Assembly: GCA_934292955.1 (NCBI GenBank)
Contig: CAKQXZ010000050.1
Location: 1-15,647, forward strand
From: an uncultured Clostridia bacterium
GTDB taxonomy: Bacteria; Bacillota_A; Clostridia; Christensenellales; Borkfalkiaceae
Length of the DNA stretch: 15,647 nucleotides
Direction: 5' to 3'
Numbering within the stretch: position 1 is the first letter of the stretch; every line of letters starts with the position of its first letter. The notes beneath the pieces are model-generated. The model did not search any database. It was not told the origin of the DNA and saw only the letters and a program-made list of their open reading frames with translations. This document shows positions 6,919 to 14,614 of the stretch, piece after piece. Position numbers and translations under genes: made by a program.

Positions 6919-8784
6919 ATGCAACTCATAAAAAACGGTGAAATCGTTTCACTTATCAACTATAAAAACCCGACGGATGCTACAACCGAAACGGCAATCT
7001 CTGAATATTCGCTGTTTTTGCGTTTTTGCACGGGCAAAGATGCTGCTTGCTCTTCGGTTAAAAGCGACAAATTCGAAAATTTCGTGATTATCGGCGGAAA
7101 CGACGAACTATTGAGCGAATTCGGAATAAAAGTTCCTCGCGAAACTTTTTCGGATGATTCGGTCTACATTAAAGTACAAAAAAACGTTGCCGTTTTAGAC
7201 GGCGGCGCGCGCGGCAAACTTTATGCCGTATACGAATTTCTCGAAAGGTTTTTAGGCGTCAGATTTTACGCTCCGGAAGCATATAAATGTCCGCATATAG
7301 AAAACCTCGAAATACCTGACTGCGAGATAACTTACACGCCTAAAATAGCGTTCAGAGAGATGTATTCGTTTGATATTCGATGGAACAGAGAATTTGCCGC
7401 AAGACTTCGCTCGAATATCGAAAACGTTCCGTACGGACTTAAACATTTCGGCGGGTCGCTTTCATGGGCGAAACCGCGTTCGCATACCTCTTTTGAAGTC
7501 TTTTTCCCGCCGTACGACAAGGAGGTCGGTATAGAGGCTCATCCCGAATATTACGCATGGAGAAAAGACCAAAATAAACGCGTGGGGCGGTTTCACGATG
7601 ATTTCGGTTTCCCTTGGGGGGAAGGCGAAGTATGCTGGACTAATCCCGACGTTATAAACATAATGACCGAAAAATTGAAGAAATGGATTCTTAACGAACC
7701 TGAAATGACGGTGTTTTCGGTTACGCAAAACGATTGGGGAGAATATTGCGAATGTCCGGAATGTGAAAAAATCGCGCGTAAATACGGCAGGGACGGAGAG
7801 CCTGTTCGAAGTGCGCCTGTACTTTTTGCCGTAAATCAAATCGCAAAAAACATAAAAGAATGGCAAAAGAATGACGAACGCGTAAAAAACAGAAAGATAC
7901 ACATCGAAACGTTTGCTTATAATTATACAAAAATTCCGCCCGTCGGGATGAAAGTTGAAGACAACGTAATCGTTATGTTTTGCTCTTCGGGTTGTAGGTT
8001 TCATAAGTTCAGCGAAAACTGTGCATTGAACGACAAACTTAAAGCCGAGTTCGAAGAGTGGAAAAAAATAGCGAAAAACGTATACGTTTGGGAATACATG
8101 GCAAACGGTTGTATGGCTGTGTCATACGGAACTTATATGAAGATAACGCCCGAAAGAATCAGATACTTTGCCGACCATGATATAATCGGAATGTTTGCTC
8201 AGTACGAGGATCAGGGTGCAATCGGTCCGCTTTTTAAAGCAAATCAATATCTTTACGCTAAACTTTTATGGAATCCGGAAACGAATATCGAAGAGGAATA
8301 TCGCGGATTTATGGAGTATTATTACGGCGAAGCGGCTGGATGTCTTATGGAAGTTCAGCGAAGATTTGAAGAAACGCTGGCTTCTCTCGACGATAAACTC
8401 AAGGAAGAAAACGGCACGGGTCTTCATTTGTTAGGTTCATATATGATGTTTCCCGAATATTACCCCGACGAATTTTTGCAAGTGGCGGATAGCCTTTATA
8501 AAGTCGCTTTGTCTAAAGTCAGCAACGAAGAAATGAAACTCAGAGTAAAAAGAGAACACTGGTATCTTAAATTTGCAAAGATGTATAAGTATCGCGGACA
8601 AAATTATGAAGAAATGCAAGCTGTTATCGATGAAATGAAAGACCTCGGAATTGTTTTCGATAAGATGAAATACTTTATACAGCATTATTACGGCGGCAAA
8701 AAAGACGATTTGTTTTTGAAATCCATAGAAGATCGCAACCGCAAAAACGACCTTGAAACCGTATTCACGATAACTCGGGAGTGA
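6919..8784 (+). CDS. DUF4838 domain-containing protein, glycoside-hydrolase-like
   Basis: The 621-residue product belongs to the DUF4838 group of glycosidase-like proteins. Residues about 50-135 form the accessory alpha/beta domain also found before GH67 and GH20 barrels (GGARGKLYAVYEFLERFLGV at 96-114). The DUF4838 signature lies at 267-282, SVTQNDWGEYCECPEC, with D272, E275 and three cysteines (C277, C279, C282). Further acidic candidates are E392 (VWEYM) and E430-D431 (AQYED). No signal peptide is visible, although many relatives are secreted. The activity of this family is not established as far as I know, and by barrel similarity it may attack uronosyl or amino-sugar linkages. It stands alone between two gaps, next to GlcNAc and fucose/uronate genes, which supports a role in glycan breakdown. 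Confidence 0.85.
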   Translation: MQLIKNGEIVSLINYKNPTDATTETAISEYSLFLRFCTGKDAACSSVKSDKFENFVIIGGNDELLSEFGIKVPRETFSDDSVYIKVQKNVAVLDGGARGKLYAVYEFLERFLGVRFYAPEAYKCPHIENLEIPDCEITYTPKIAFREMYSFDIRWNREFAARLRSNIENVPYGLKHFGGSLSWAKPRSHTSFEVFFPPYDKEVGIEAHPEYYAWRKDQNKRVGRFHDDFGFPWGEGEVCWTNPDVINIMTEKLKKWILNEPEMTVFSVTQNDWGEYCECPECEKIARKYGRDGEPVRSAPVLFAVNQIAKNIKEWQKNDERVKNRKIHIETFAYNYTKIPPVGMKVEDNVIVMFCSSGCRFHKFSENCALNDKLKAEFEEWKKIAKNVYVWEYMANGCMAVSYGTYMKITPERIRYFADHDIIGMFAQYEDQGAIGPLFKANQYLYAKLLWNPETNIEEEYRGFMEYYYGEAAGCLMEVQRRFEETLASLDDKLKEENGTGLHLLGSYMMFPEYYPDEFLQVADSLYKVALSKVSNEEMKLRVKREHWYLKFAKMYKYRGQNYEEMQAVIDEMKDLGIVFDKMKYFIQHYYGGKKDDLFLKSIEDRNRKNDLETVFTITRE

Positions 8785-8833
8785 CGGCGTATGTTGCACA
8801 AATTCAATTAAATTTATTTTTCAGCCGTATATT

Positions 8834-8853
8834 CTAATTTCGCGAGAATTTAG
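8834..8853. promoter_or_regulatory. Imperfect 20-bp palindrome, possible regulator site
   Basis: CTAATTTCGCGAGAATTTAG pairs with itself at eight of ten positions around a central CG. It lies about 170 bases upstream of the promoter. It could be an upstream operator or a relic; nothing in the window identifies the regulator. Confidence 0.3.
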
Positions 8854-9025
8854 GATAAATGAGGATTGCTTTCATTACAATATGAAGGCAAATTTTTTAT
8901 AAAAAAGTTTGAAAAACAGCGTTCAGTGTAATTTTTATTTATGCCGTTTCGAGGGGTGATTTTTTTAAAAGAACGGTTATAGAAAAAAGAAAGAGTGACG
9001 GACGGAAATATTTTTGTTAAAACTT

Positions 9026-9055
9026 TTGCAAACGGGCGAAAAAATGTTGTATATT
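9026..9055 (+). promoter_or_regulatory. Probable sigma-A promoter of the fucose/uronate operon
   Basis: TTGCAA (9026-9031) and TATATT (9050-9055) match four and five of six consensus bases with an 18-base spacer. The predicted start of transcription is near 9062, about 45 bases before the fucosidase ATG. Two long gene-tight intervals make this the natural start of the six-gene operon. Confidence 0.6.
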
Positions 9056-9063
9056 AAATAAAA

Positions 9064-9081
9064 ACGATAAACGGGTATCGT
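9064..9081. promoter_or_regulatory. Operator-like 18-bp palindrome over the predicted transcript start
   Basis: ACGATA (9064-9069) and TATCGT (9076-9081) are perfect inverted copies around AACGGG, with CG at the exact centre. LacI-family operators in Bacillota are often even palindromes with a central CG, so a local sugar repressor is a plausible ligand. Its position at the predicted +1 fits repression by blocking RNA polymerase. The same bases could form a 5' hairpin in RNA. No regulator gene is in the window. Confidence 0.5.
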
Positions 9082-9106
9082 CTAAAAGACAAAGGGAGGG
9101 AAAATT

Positions 9107-10300
9107 ATGGCATACGAATACATTGAACGGTTCAAAAAACTCGGGTTCGGTTTGTTCGTTCATTTCGGGCTTTACAGCGTAGTGGGTAAAGGCGAATGGT
9201 ATCTGCACCTGAATCCAAAAGCGGATAAAGAAAAATATAATAACCTTGTAAATCGATTTAATGTTAAAAAAACGTGGGCGAAAGAACTTGTAAAAACGGC
9301 GAAAGCGGCAGGGTGTAAATATATCACGCTCACAACTCGCCATCACGACGGATTTTCGCTTTACGATACGAAAGGGCTTAACGATTTCGACGCGCCGCAT
9401 TCTGCAAGCGGGCGCGATCTTATCCGCGAGTTCGTCGAAGAGTGCAACAAAGAAAACGTCGTTCCGTTTTTCTATCACACGCTGCTCGATTGGAATAATC
9501 CCGATTACGAGAACGATTTCCCGAAATACATCGATTATCTCGATAAGAGCATAGAAATTCTGTGCCGTAATTACGGAAAAATCGGCGGGTTCTGGTTTGA
9601 CGGAATGTGGGATAAGCCTAACGAAGACTGGCAGGAAGACAGAATTTACGGAACGATAAGAAAATATCAGCCCGAAGCAATAATTATCAACAACACGGGA
9701 TTAAGCGAATGCGGTAAAACCGGTCACCGCGAGATAGACAGCGTTACTTTCGAGCGCGGGAAACCCGCTTTTGTAGATACTTCCGAAAAGCCGATCGCAG
9801 GCGAAATGTGCCAGGTATTGAATGACCATTGGGGCTATACAAAAGACGATTGCAATTACAAATCGGTTAAAGAGTTAATCGAAAACTTAATCGATTGCCG
9901 CAAGTTCGGTTGCAATTTTTTGCTTAATACGGGGCTTAAAGGAAACGGCTCGGTAAACGAAACCGATAAATGCCTTTTAAGTCAGATCGGTAAATGGGTA
10001 AAGGCGAACAAAGGCTTTATTTACGGTGCATATCCCGCAGACAAGACAGCCGAAAATGCCGATGTTTTAACCGACGGAGAAAAATATTACGCCGTGATTA
10101 AAAACGTAAATATGAGTGCCGATCCGAATGTTGCTTTGGGCGGCGACGTTAGTACTGTAAAATTAAACTTTACTGCAAAGCGTGCGAAATGGCTCGACAG
10201 CGGCGAAAAAATCAAAATAAACAAAGATAATTCGTTTGCGGTAAAACCTTTCGATTACGGCAGAAGTTACTCGGTACGAGTTGCCGAAATAGAATTATAA
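9107..10300 (+). CDS. Alpha-L-fucosidase, glycoside hydrolase family 29
   Basis: This 397-residue enzyme removes alpha-linked L-fucose from oligosaccharides by a retaining mechanism. Family blocks are LGFGLFVHFGLYS (12-24), TTRHHDGFSLYD (76-87) and GGFWFDGMWD (160-169), where D165 is the expected nucleophile. A later block, GEMCQVLNDHWGY (232-244), aligns with the conserved WGY region, and E233 or a nearby residue may be the acid/base; this is not certain in GH29. The barrel fills about residues 1-310, with a small beta domain to the end. It is shorter than many GH29 proteins, with no signal peptide, so it probably acts on imported fucosyl-oligosaccharides. GGGAGG at 9094-9099 supports the start. 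It is the first gene of the operon, with fucI next. Confidence 0.92.
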   Translation: MAYEYIERFKKLGFGLFVHFGLYSVVGKGEWYLHLNPKADKEKYNNLVNRFNVKKTWAKELVKTAKAAGCKYITLTTRHHDGFSLYDTKGLNDFDAPHSASGRDLIREFVEECNKENVVPFFYHTLLDWNNPDYENDFPKYIDYLDKSIEILCRNYGKIGGFWFDGMWDKPNEDWQEDRIYGTIRKYQPEAIIINNTGLSECGKTGHREIDSVTFERGKPAFVDTSEKPIAGEMCQVLNDHWGYTKDDCNYKSVKELIENLIDCRKFGCNFLLNTGLKGNGSVNETDKCLLSQIGKWVKANKGFIYGAYPADKTAENADVLTDGEKYYAVIKNVNMSADPNVALGGDVSTVKLNFTAKRAKWLDSGEKIKINKDNSFAVKPFDYGRSYSVRVAEIEL

Positions 10301-10325
10301 CGAAACCTAATAAAGGAGAAAAATT

Positions 10326-12131
10326 ATGGCAAAATCAAGACTCATTGGGGAATATCCGGTAATAGGTATCAGACCGACTATCGACGGCAGACGGGGCAAA
10401 ATCAAAGTACGCGAATCGCTCGAAGATCAGACCATGAATATGGCGAAGTCCGCCGCAAAACTTATCGAAGAAAACGTTTTCTATTCTAACGGCGAACACG
10501 TTAAAGTGATTATCGCTGATACGACTATCGGCAGAGTCGCAGAAGCCGCCGCTTGTGCGGATAAATTCAGAAAAGCCGGTGTAGATATTACGCTTACCGT
10601 AACGCCTTGCTGGTGTTACGGCGCGGAAACCATGGACATGGATCCGATGACGATAAAAGCCGTTTGGGGCTTTAACGGAACGGAACGCCCGGGCGCTGTT
10701 TATCTCGCTTCGGTTTTAGCAACCCACGCGCAAAAAGGCTTGCCCGCATTCGGTATTTACGGACACGAGGTTCAGGAAGCGGACGACACGTCCATTCCCG
10801 CCGACGTACAGGAAAAAATGCTCCGTTTTGCTCGTGCCGCAGTTGCGGTTGCGACTATGCGCGGTAAATCGTATTTGCAAATCGGTTCGGTTACCATGGG
10901 TATCGGCGGTTCTATCATCAGCCCCGAATTCTTTGAAGAATATCTCGGAATGAGAGTGGAATCGGTGGACGAAGTTGAAATTATCCGCCGTATGACAGAA
11001 GGCATTTACGACAAAGCCGAATATAAAAAAGCTCTCGCGTGGGTAAAAGAAAAATGCCGCCCCGACTTCGACAAGAATCCCGTCGAAATGCAGAAAACTC
11101 CCGCTCAAAAGGAAAAAGATTGGGAATTTACCGCAAAAATGGCGTGCATTATAAAAGACTTGTTCAACGGCAACAAGAAACTTCCCAAGGGCAGAGAAGA
11201 AGAGATGGTCGGGCATAACGCTATCGTCGGCGGTTTCCAAGGTCAAAGACAGTGGACGGACTTCTATCCCAACTGCGACTTCCCCGAATCGATTCTTAAT
11301 TCGTCGTTCGACTGGAACGGCGCAAGAGAGCCGTATATTTTAGGAACGGAAAACGACACTCTCAACGCAACGAGCATGTTGTTTATGAAGTTGCTCACTG
11401 GCAGAGCGCAGATGTTTGCGGACGTTCGTACTTACTGGTCGGGCGAATCGGTTAAACGCGTTACCGGTTACGAACTCGAAGGTCACGCTAAAGAAGCGGA
11501 CGGCTTCATTCACCTTATCAACTCGGGCGCATGCTGTGTGGACGCTTGCGGCGAAGTAAAGGACGAAAATGGCAACGCCGTAATGAAAAAATGGTGGGAA
11601 GTTACCGACAAAGATATCGACACGATGATGGGGGCAACGACCTGGCCTTACGCAGACCTCGGATATTTCCGCGGCGGCGGATATTCTTCGCGCTTTGTAA
11701 CGCGTGCCGAAATGCCCGCTACTATGATAAGACTTAACCTTATCAAAGGTTTAGGACCCGTTCTTCAGATCGTCGAGGGTTGGACGGTTAAACTTCCGGA
11801 TGAAGTAACCGACAAACTTTGGAAGAGAACGGACTACACTTGGCCTTGCACCTGGTTTGCTCCGAGAGTTACGGGCAAGGGCGCGTTTAAGTCGGCATAC
11901 GACGTAATGAACAATTGGGGCGCGAACCACGGCGCGATTTCTTACGGACATATCGGCGTAGACCTTATCACTATGTGTTCGATGCTCCGTATTCCTGTAT
12001 GTATGCATAACGTAGACGAAAAGGACATTTATCGCCCCGCGGCATGGAACGCGTTCGGAATGGACAAAGAAGGTCAGGACTACCGCGCTTGCGAAGCCTA
12101 CGGACCTATGTATAAAAACATAAGGAAATAA
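10326..12131 (+). CDS. fucI: L-fucose isomerase FucI
   Basis: FucI interconverts L-fucose and L-fuculose (often also D-arabinose and D-ribulose) using Mn2+. The 601-residue length matches the family (591 in E. coli). The three metal ligands are in place: E342 in TEND (E. coli Glu337), D366 in FADVRTYW (Asp361) and H535 in [10 protein letters not shown] (His528). The N-terminal block [18 protein letters not shown] (16-33) and [11 protein letters not shown] (95-105) are typical. AAAGGAG precedes the ATG closely. It follows the fucosidase by 25 bases and precedes uxuA by one base, so all three share a transcript. No fuculokinase or fuculose aldolase is nearby, so the fate of fuculose is open. 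The family call is firm; the physiological substrate is less so. Confidence 0.93.
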   Translation: MAKSRLIGEYPVIGIRPTIDGRRGKIKVRESLEDQTMNMAKSAAKLIEENVFYSNGEHVKVIIADTTIGRVAEAAACADKFRKAGVDITLTVTPCWCYGAETMDMDPMTIKAVWGFNGTERPGAVYLASVLATHAQKGLPAFGIYGHEVQEADDTSIPADVQEKMLRFARAAVAVATMRGKSYLQIGSVTMGIGGSIISPEFFEEYLGMRVESVDEVEIIRRMTEGIYDKAEYKKALAWVKEKCRPDFDKNPVEMQKTPAQKEKDWEFTAKMACIIKDLFNGNKKLPKGREEEMVGHNAIVGGFQGQRQWTDFYPNCDFPESILNSSFDWNGAREPYILGTENDTLNATSMLFMKLLTGRAQMFADVRTYWSGESVKRVTGYELEGHAKEADGFIHLINSGACCVDACGEVKDENGNAVMKKWWEVTDKDIDTMMGATTWPYADLGYFRGGGYSSRFVTRAEMPATMIRLNLIKGLGPVLQIVEGWTVKLPDEVTDKLWKRTDYTWPCTWFAPRVTGKGAFKSAYDVMNNWGANHGAISYGHIGVDLITMCSMLRIPVCMHNVDEKDIYRPAAWNAFGMDKEGQDYRACEAYGPMYKNIRK

Positions 12132-12132
12132 T

Positions 12133-13170
12133 ATGAAACTTACATTCCGCTGGTATGGCGAAAAAGATTGCATACCGCTTAATTACATAAAACAAATTCA
12201 GGGAATGACGGGCGTAGTCACCGCCGTTTACGGCGTTCCCGTCGGCGAAGTGTGGGAACTTTCAAAACTCGAACGGTTGAAAAGCCTTTGCAATAATGCG
12301 GGGCTTGAAATGGAAGTAATCGAGTCCATTCCCGTCCACGAAGATATAAAACTTGGCAAGCCCACGCGTGATAAACTTATCGCAAACTATGCGCAGAACG
12401 TAATAAACTGTGGCAAGGTCGGCGTAAAGTGCGTTTGTTATAACTTTATGCCCGTGTTCGACTGGTTTCGCACGAATTTGTACTATAAGCACGCCGACGG
12501 CTCTACTTCGCTTTCATACAGTGAAGCCGATTTTAACAAACTTGATAAGCACAATTTACGTCTTCCCGGCTGGGACGAAAGTTATACACCCGAGCAACTC
12601 AACGGTTTACTTAGGGAATACAGGGGCATGACGCACGAGAAATTGTTCGAGAATCTTGTGTATTTCCTTAACGGGATAATGCCCGCGTGCAACGAAGTCG
12701 GCGTGAATATGGCGATTCACCCCGACGATCCGCCGTGGGGTATTTTCGGACTGCCGAGAATTGTGGGCAGGGAAGAAGATTACGACCGTTTATTTGTCGC
12801 CGTTCCCGATCCGCATAACGGAATAACCTTCTGTACGGGATCGCTCGGGGCGGGCAGGTTCAACGATTTGCCTAAAATGGCGGCGAAGTACGCAAAGCGA
12901 ATATATTTCGCACATCTTCGTCAGTTGAAGTTCACAAGCGACACCGATTTTTACGAAAACGGGCATCAGACCGCAGAGGGGAACGTTGATATTTATTCCA
13001 TAGTCCGCGCTCTGGAAGAAAACGGATTCGACGGATATTTGCGCCCCGATCACGGCAGAAATATTTGGGGCGAAAACGCAAAACCGGGTTACGGATTGTT
13101 TGACAGGGCTTTGGGCGCTGCGTATCTTGCAGGCGTATTCGAAGCTGTACAAAAAGACTTAAAAAAATAA
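12133..13170 (+). CDS. uxuA: Mannonate dehydratase UxuA
   Basis: UxuA dehydrates D-mannonate to 2-keto-3-deoxy-D-gluconate (KDG). The 345-residue protein is the short Bacillota type (about 350-360 residues). Visible family blocks include FRWYGEKD (5-12), CYNFMPVFDWFRT (102-114), HPDDPP (196-201), FCTGSLG (233-239), FAHLRQ (259-264) and RPDHGR (304-309). H196, C234, H261 and D306 match the conserved metal-binding positions of the xylose-isomerase-like barrel. It starts one base after the fucI stop, with AAGGA before the ATG, and is followed 14 bases later by uxuB. Together with uxuB, kdgK and eda it forms the lower hexuronate pathway. The substrate could be a related aldonate if an upstream dehydrogenase and lactonase feed it, but mannonate is the default. 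Confidence 0.93.
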   Translation: MKLTFRWYGEKDCIPLNYIKQIQGMTGVVTAVYGVPVGEVWELSKLERLKSLCNNAGLEMEVIESIPVHEDIKLGKPTRDKLIANYAQNVINCGKVGVKCVCYNFMPVFDWFRTNLYYKHADGSTSLSYSEADFNKLDKHNLRLPGWDESYTPEQLNGLLREYRGMTHEKLFENLVYFLNGIMPACNEVGVNMAIHPDDPPWGIFGLPRIVGREEDYDRLFVAVPDPHNGITFCTGSLGAGRFNDLPKMAAKYAKRIYFAHLRQLKFTSDTDFYENGHQTAEGNVDIYSIVRALEENGFDGYLRPDHGRNIWGENAKPGYGLFDRALGAAYLAGVFEAVQKDLKK

Positions 13171-13184
13171 CTAAAGGAATTATT

Positions 13185-14026
13185 ATGTACGATTTACCAT
13201 TTAAGATTGATTTAAGCAGCAAAAGCGTGGCGATAACGGGCGCGGGCGGAATTATCTGCGGCGAGTTCGCAAAGGCTCTGGCGGCTTGCGGCGCGCAGGT
13301 TGCACTGCTTGATATTAACTACGACGCGGCGGAAAAAATCGCTGATGAAATAGGCGAAAACGCGATTGCGATTCGTTGCAACTGTCTTGATAAAGAAAGC
13401 ATAAAGTCAGCCTATAGCACGATTATCGGCGCATTCGGCAAGGTGGATATCCTAATAAACGGTGCGGGCGGAAACAACCCGAAAGCCACTTGCGACAACG
13501 AAACCATGTCGCCCGAAATGCTCGGAACGGAGGGGTTGAAAGATTTCTTTGCGCTCGACGAAAACGGGCTTAAGTTCGTATTCGACCTTAATATTACTTC
13601 GGCGTTTCTGGTAACGCAGGTATTTGCCGAAGGTATGGTTAAAACCAGCGGCAATATCATAAATATTTCATCGATGAACGCCTTCCGTCCGCTCACTAAA
13701 ATTCCCGCATACTCGGCTGCAAAGCGGGCATTTCCAACTTTACGGAATGGCTCGCCGTTCACTTTGCGCCCTGCGGAATTCGTTGCAACGCAATCGCCCC
13801 CGGTTTTTTCGTAACCAATCAGAACCGCGCGCTTTTGTATAACGAGGACGGCACGCCCACTGCAAGAACAGGCAAAATTTTAGCCGCAACCCCGATGAAG
13901 AAATTCGGTGAAATCAGCGACCTCATCGGCTGCCTGTTATGGTTATCCGACGATAAGGCGAGCGGTTTCGTGACGGGAACGGTTATTCCCGTAGACGGCG
14001 GTTTCTCGGCATACAGCGGAGTATAA
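13185..14026 (+). pseudogene. uxuB: D-mannonate oxidoreductase (SDR-type UxuB), broken by a one-base frameshift
   Basis: This short-chain dehydrogenase reduces D-fructuronate to D-mannonate with NAD(P)H and is the expected partner of UxuA. The first frame (13185-13814) encodes the NAD-binding TGAGG at 18-22, NGAGGNN at 92-98, catalytic serine in NISS at 160-163, and YSAAK (Y176, K180). Directly after K180 the frame is lost: 13721-13723 reads AAA where AAAA is needed. Continuing at 13724 in the next frame restores AGISNFTEWLAVHFAP and runs through CNAIAPGF and PVDGGFSAY to a stop at 14024-14026. The restored protein is 280 residues, the normal length for YjmF-type UxuB. As written, the first frame would end in about 30 meaningless residues. 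A sequencing or assembly error in the A run is as likely as a real mutation. AAAGGA precedes the ATG at 13185. Confidence 0.85.
13721..13723 (+). other. Site of the missing base in uxuB
   Basis: GCAAAGCGGGC should read GCAAAAGCGGGC for the frame to continue. Everything before and after the site fits one SDR without other damage, which points to a single recent event or a homopolymer read error. Confidence 0.75.
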
Positions 14027-14029
14027 AAT

Positions 14030-14614
14030 ATGGATAAGCTGATACCCGTAGTGGTGATTAAAGATGTAAAAGAAACCGAAAAAATGTTGTCGGCATTAAG
14101 AGCCGGTGGCGTGAATTGTGCGGAAATTACGTTTAGAACGGCTTGTGCGGAAGAAGCGATAAAAGTTGCCGTGAAACTGTTCCCCGATATGAATGTGGGT
14201 GCAGGAACGGTTATAAACGAAGAGCAGGCAAGTCGTGCTGTAAATGCCGGAGCAAAGTTCATAGTAAGCCCCGGATTTTCCGAAAAAGTCGCGCTATATG
14301 TTCGTAAACATGGTATTCCGTATTATCCCGGTTGCGTAACGCCGACGGAAATCATGAAGGCTCTGGATCTCGGAATAACGACGGTCAAGTTCTTTCCCGC
14401 GAACGTTTACGGCGGGCTTAAAGCGTTAAAGGCTTTATCCGGTCCGTTCCCGCAGGTTAAATTTATACCGACGGGCGGTGTGGATTTGACCAACCTGAAA
14501 GAGTTTTTAGAGTTTGACAAGATTTTTGCGGTCGGCGGTTCGTTTATGATGAAAGGCGACGTAACCGAAAACTGCAAAAGGGCATGCGAGATAATAAAAG
14601 AGGTAGAATTATGA
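14030..14614 (+). CDS. eda: KDPG/KHG aldolase Eda
   Basis: Eda cleaves 2-keto-3-deoxy-6-phosphogluconate to pyruvate and glyceraldehyde-3-phosphate, the last step of the uronate branch. The 194-residue protein is a class I aldolase barrel with the Schiff-base lysine K120 in VKFFPAN and the catalytic Glu E32 in AEITFRT; R36 is the phosphate/substrate-binding Arg. The 88-residue spacing between E32 and K120 equals that of E. coli Glu45 and Lys133. Other blocks are GAGTV (57-61), PGCVTPTE (100-107), PTGGV (147-151) and GGSFM (169-173). It is slightly shorter than the usual 205-215 residues because the N-terminus is trimmed. It begins three bases after uxuB, with GGAG at 14018-14021, and overlaps kdgK by ATGA. 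Confidence 0.93.
   Translation: MDKLIPVVVIKDVKETEKMLSALRAGGVNCAEITFRTACAEEAIKVAVKLFPDMNVGAGTVINEEQASRAVNAGAKFIVSPGFSEKVALYVRKHGIPYYPGCVTPTEIMKALDLGITTVKFFPANVYGGLKALKALSGPFPQVKFIPTGGVDLTNLKEFLEFDKIFAVGGSFMMKGDVTENCKRACEIIKEVEL
14597..14603 (+). promoter_or_regulatory. Ribosome binding site that sets the kdgK start
   Basis: AAAGAGG lies seven bases before the ATG at 14611, which shares ATGA with the eda stop. An in-frame upstream start at 14584 would add nine residues overlapping eda and lacks a site, so 14611 is preferred. Confidence 0.65.

Larger units (their letters stand above)
8785..9106. other. Intergenic regulatory region before the fucose/uronate operon
   Basis: This 322-base AT-rich gap contains no gene. 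It holds a 20-base imperfect palindrome (8834-8853), a probable promoter (9026-9055), an operator-like palindrome (9064-9081) and a strong ribosome binding site GGGAGG (9094-9099). CCGTT (8944-8948) and AACGG (8972-8976) flank a T-rich stretch, but I see no clear terminator for the DUF4838 gene. The rest is featureless. Confidence 0.65.

Noticed and set aside
8784..8828. Terminator after the DUF4838 gene (ACGGC ... GCCGT)
   Set aside because: The five-base arms are about 35 bases apart and no T-run follows the second arm.
8910..8925. Catabolite repression (cre) site, TGAA-N8-TTCA
   Set aside because: Only the outer four bases are symmetrical and the central CG is not at the right place, so it does not fit the cre consensus.
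13835..14026. Separate 63-codon gene after uxuB
   Set aside because: Its sequence is the normal C-terminal end of the SDR (CVTGT-like region and PVDGGFSAY), detached only by the missing base.
14584..14610. Nine-residue N-terminal extension of KdgK
   Set aside because: PfkB kinases of this type begin close to the first beta strand (KVVTFGELM). The ATGA overlap at 14611 with AAAGAGG upstream is the usual arrangement.
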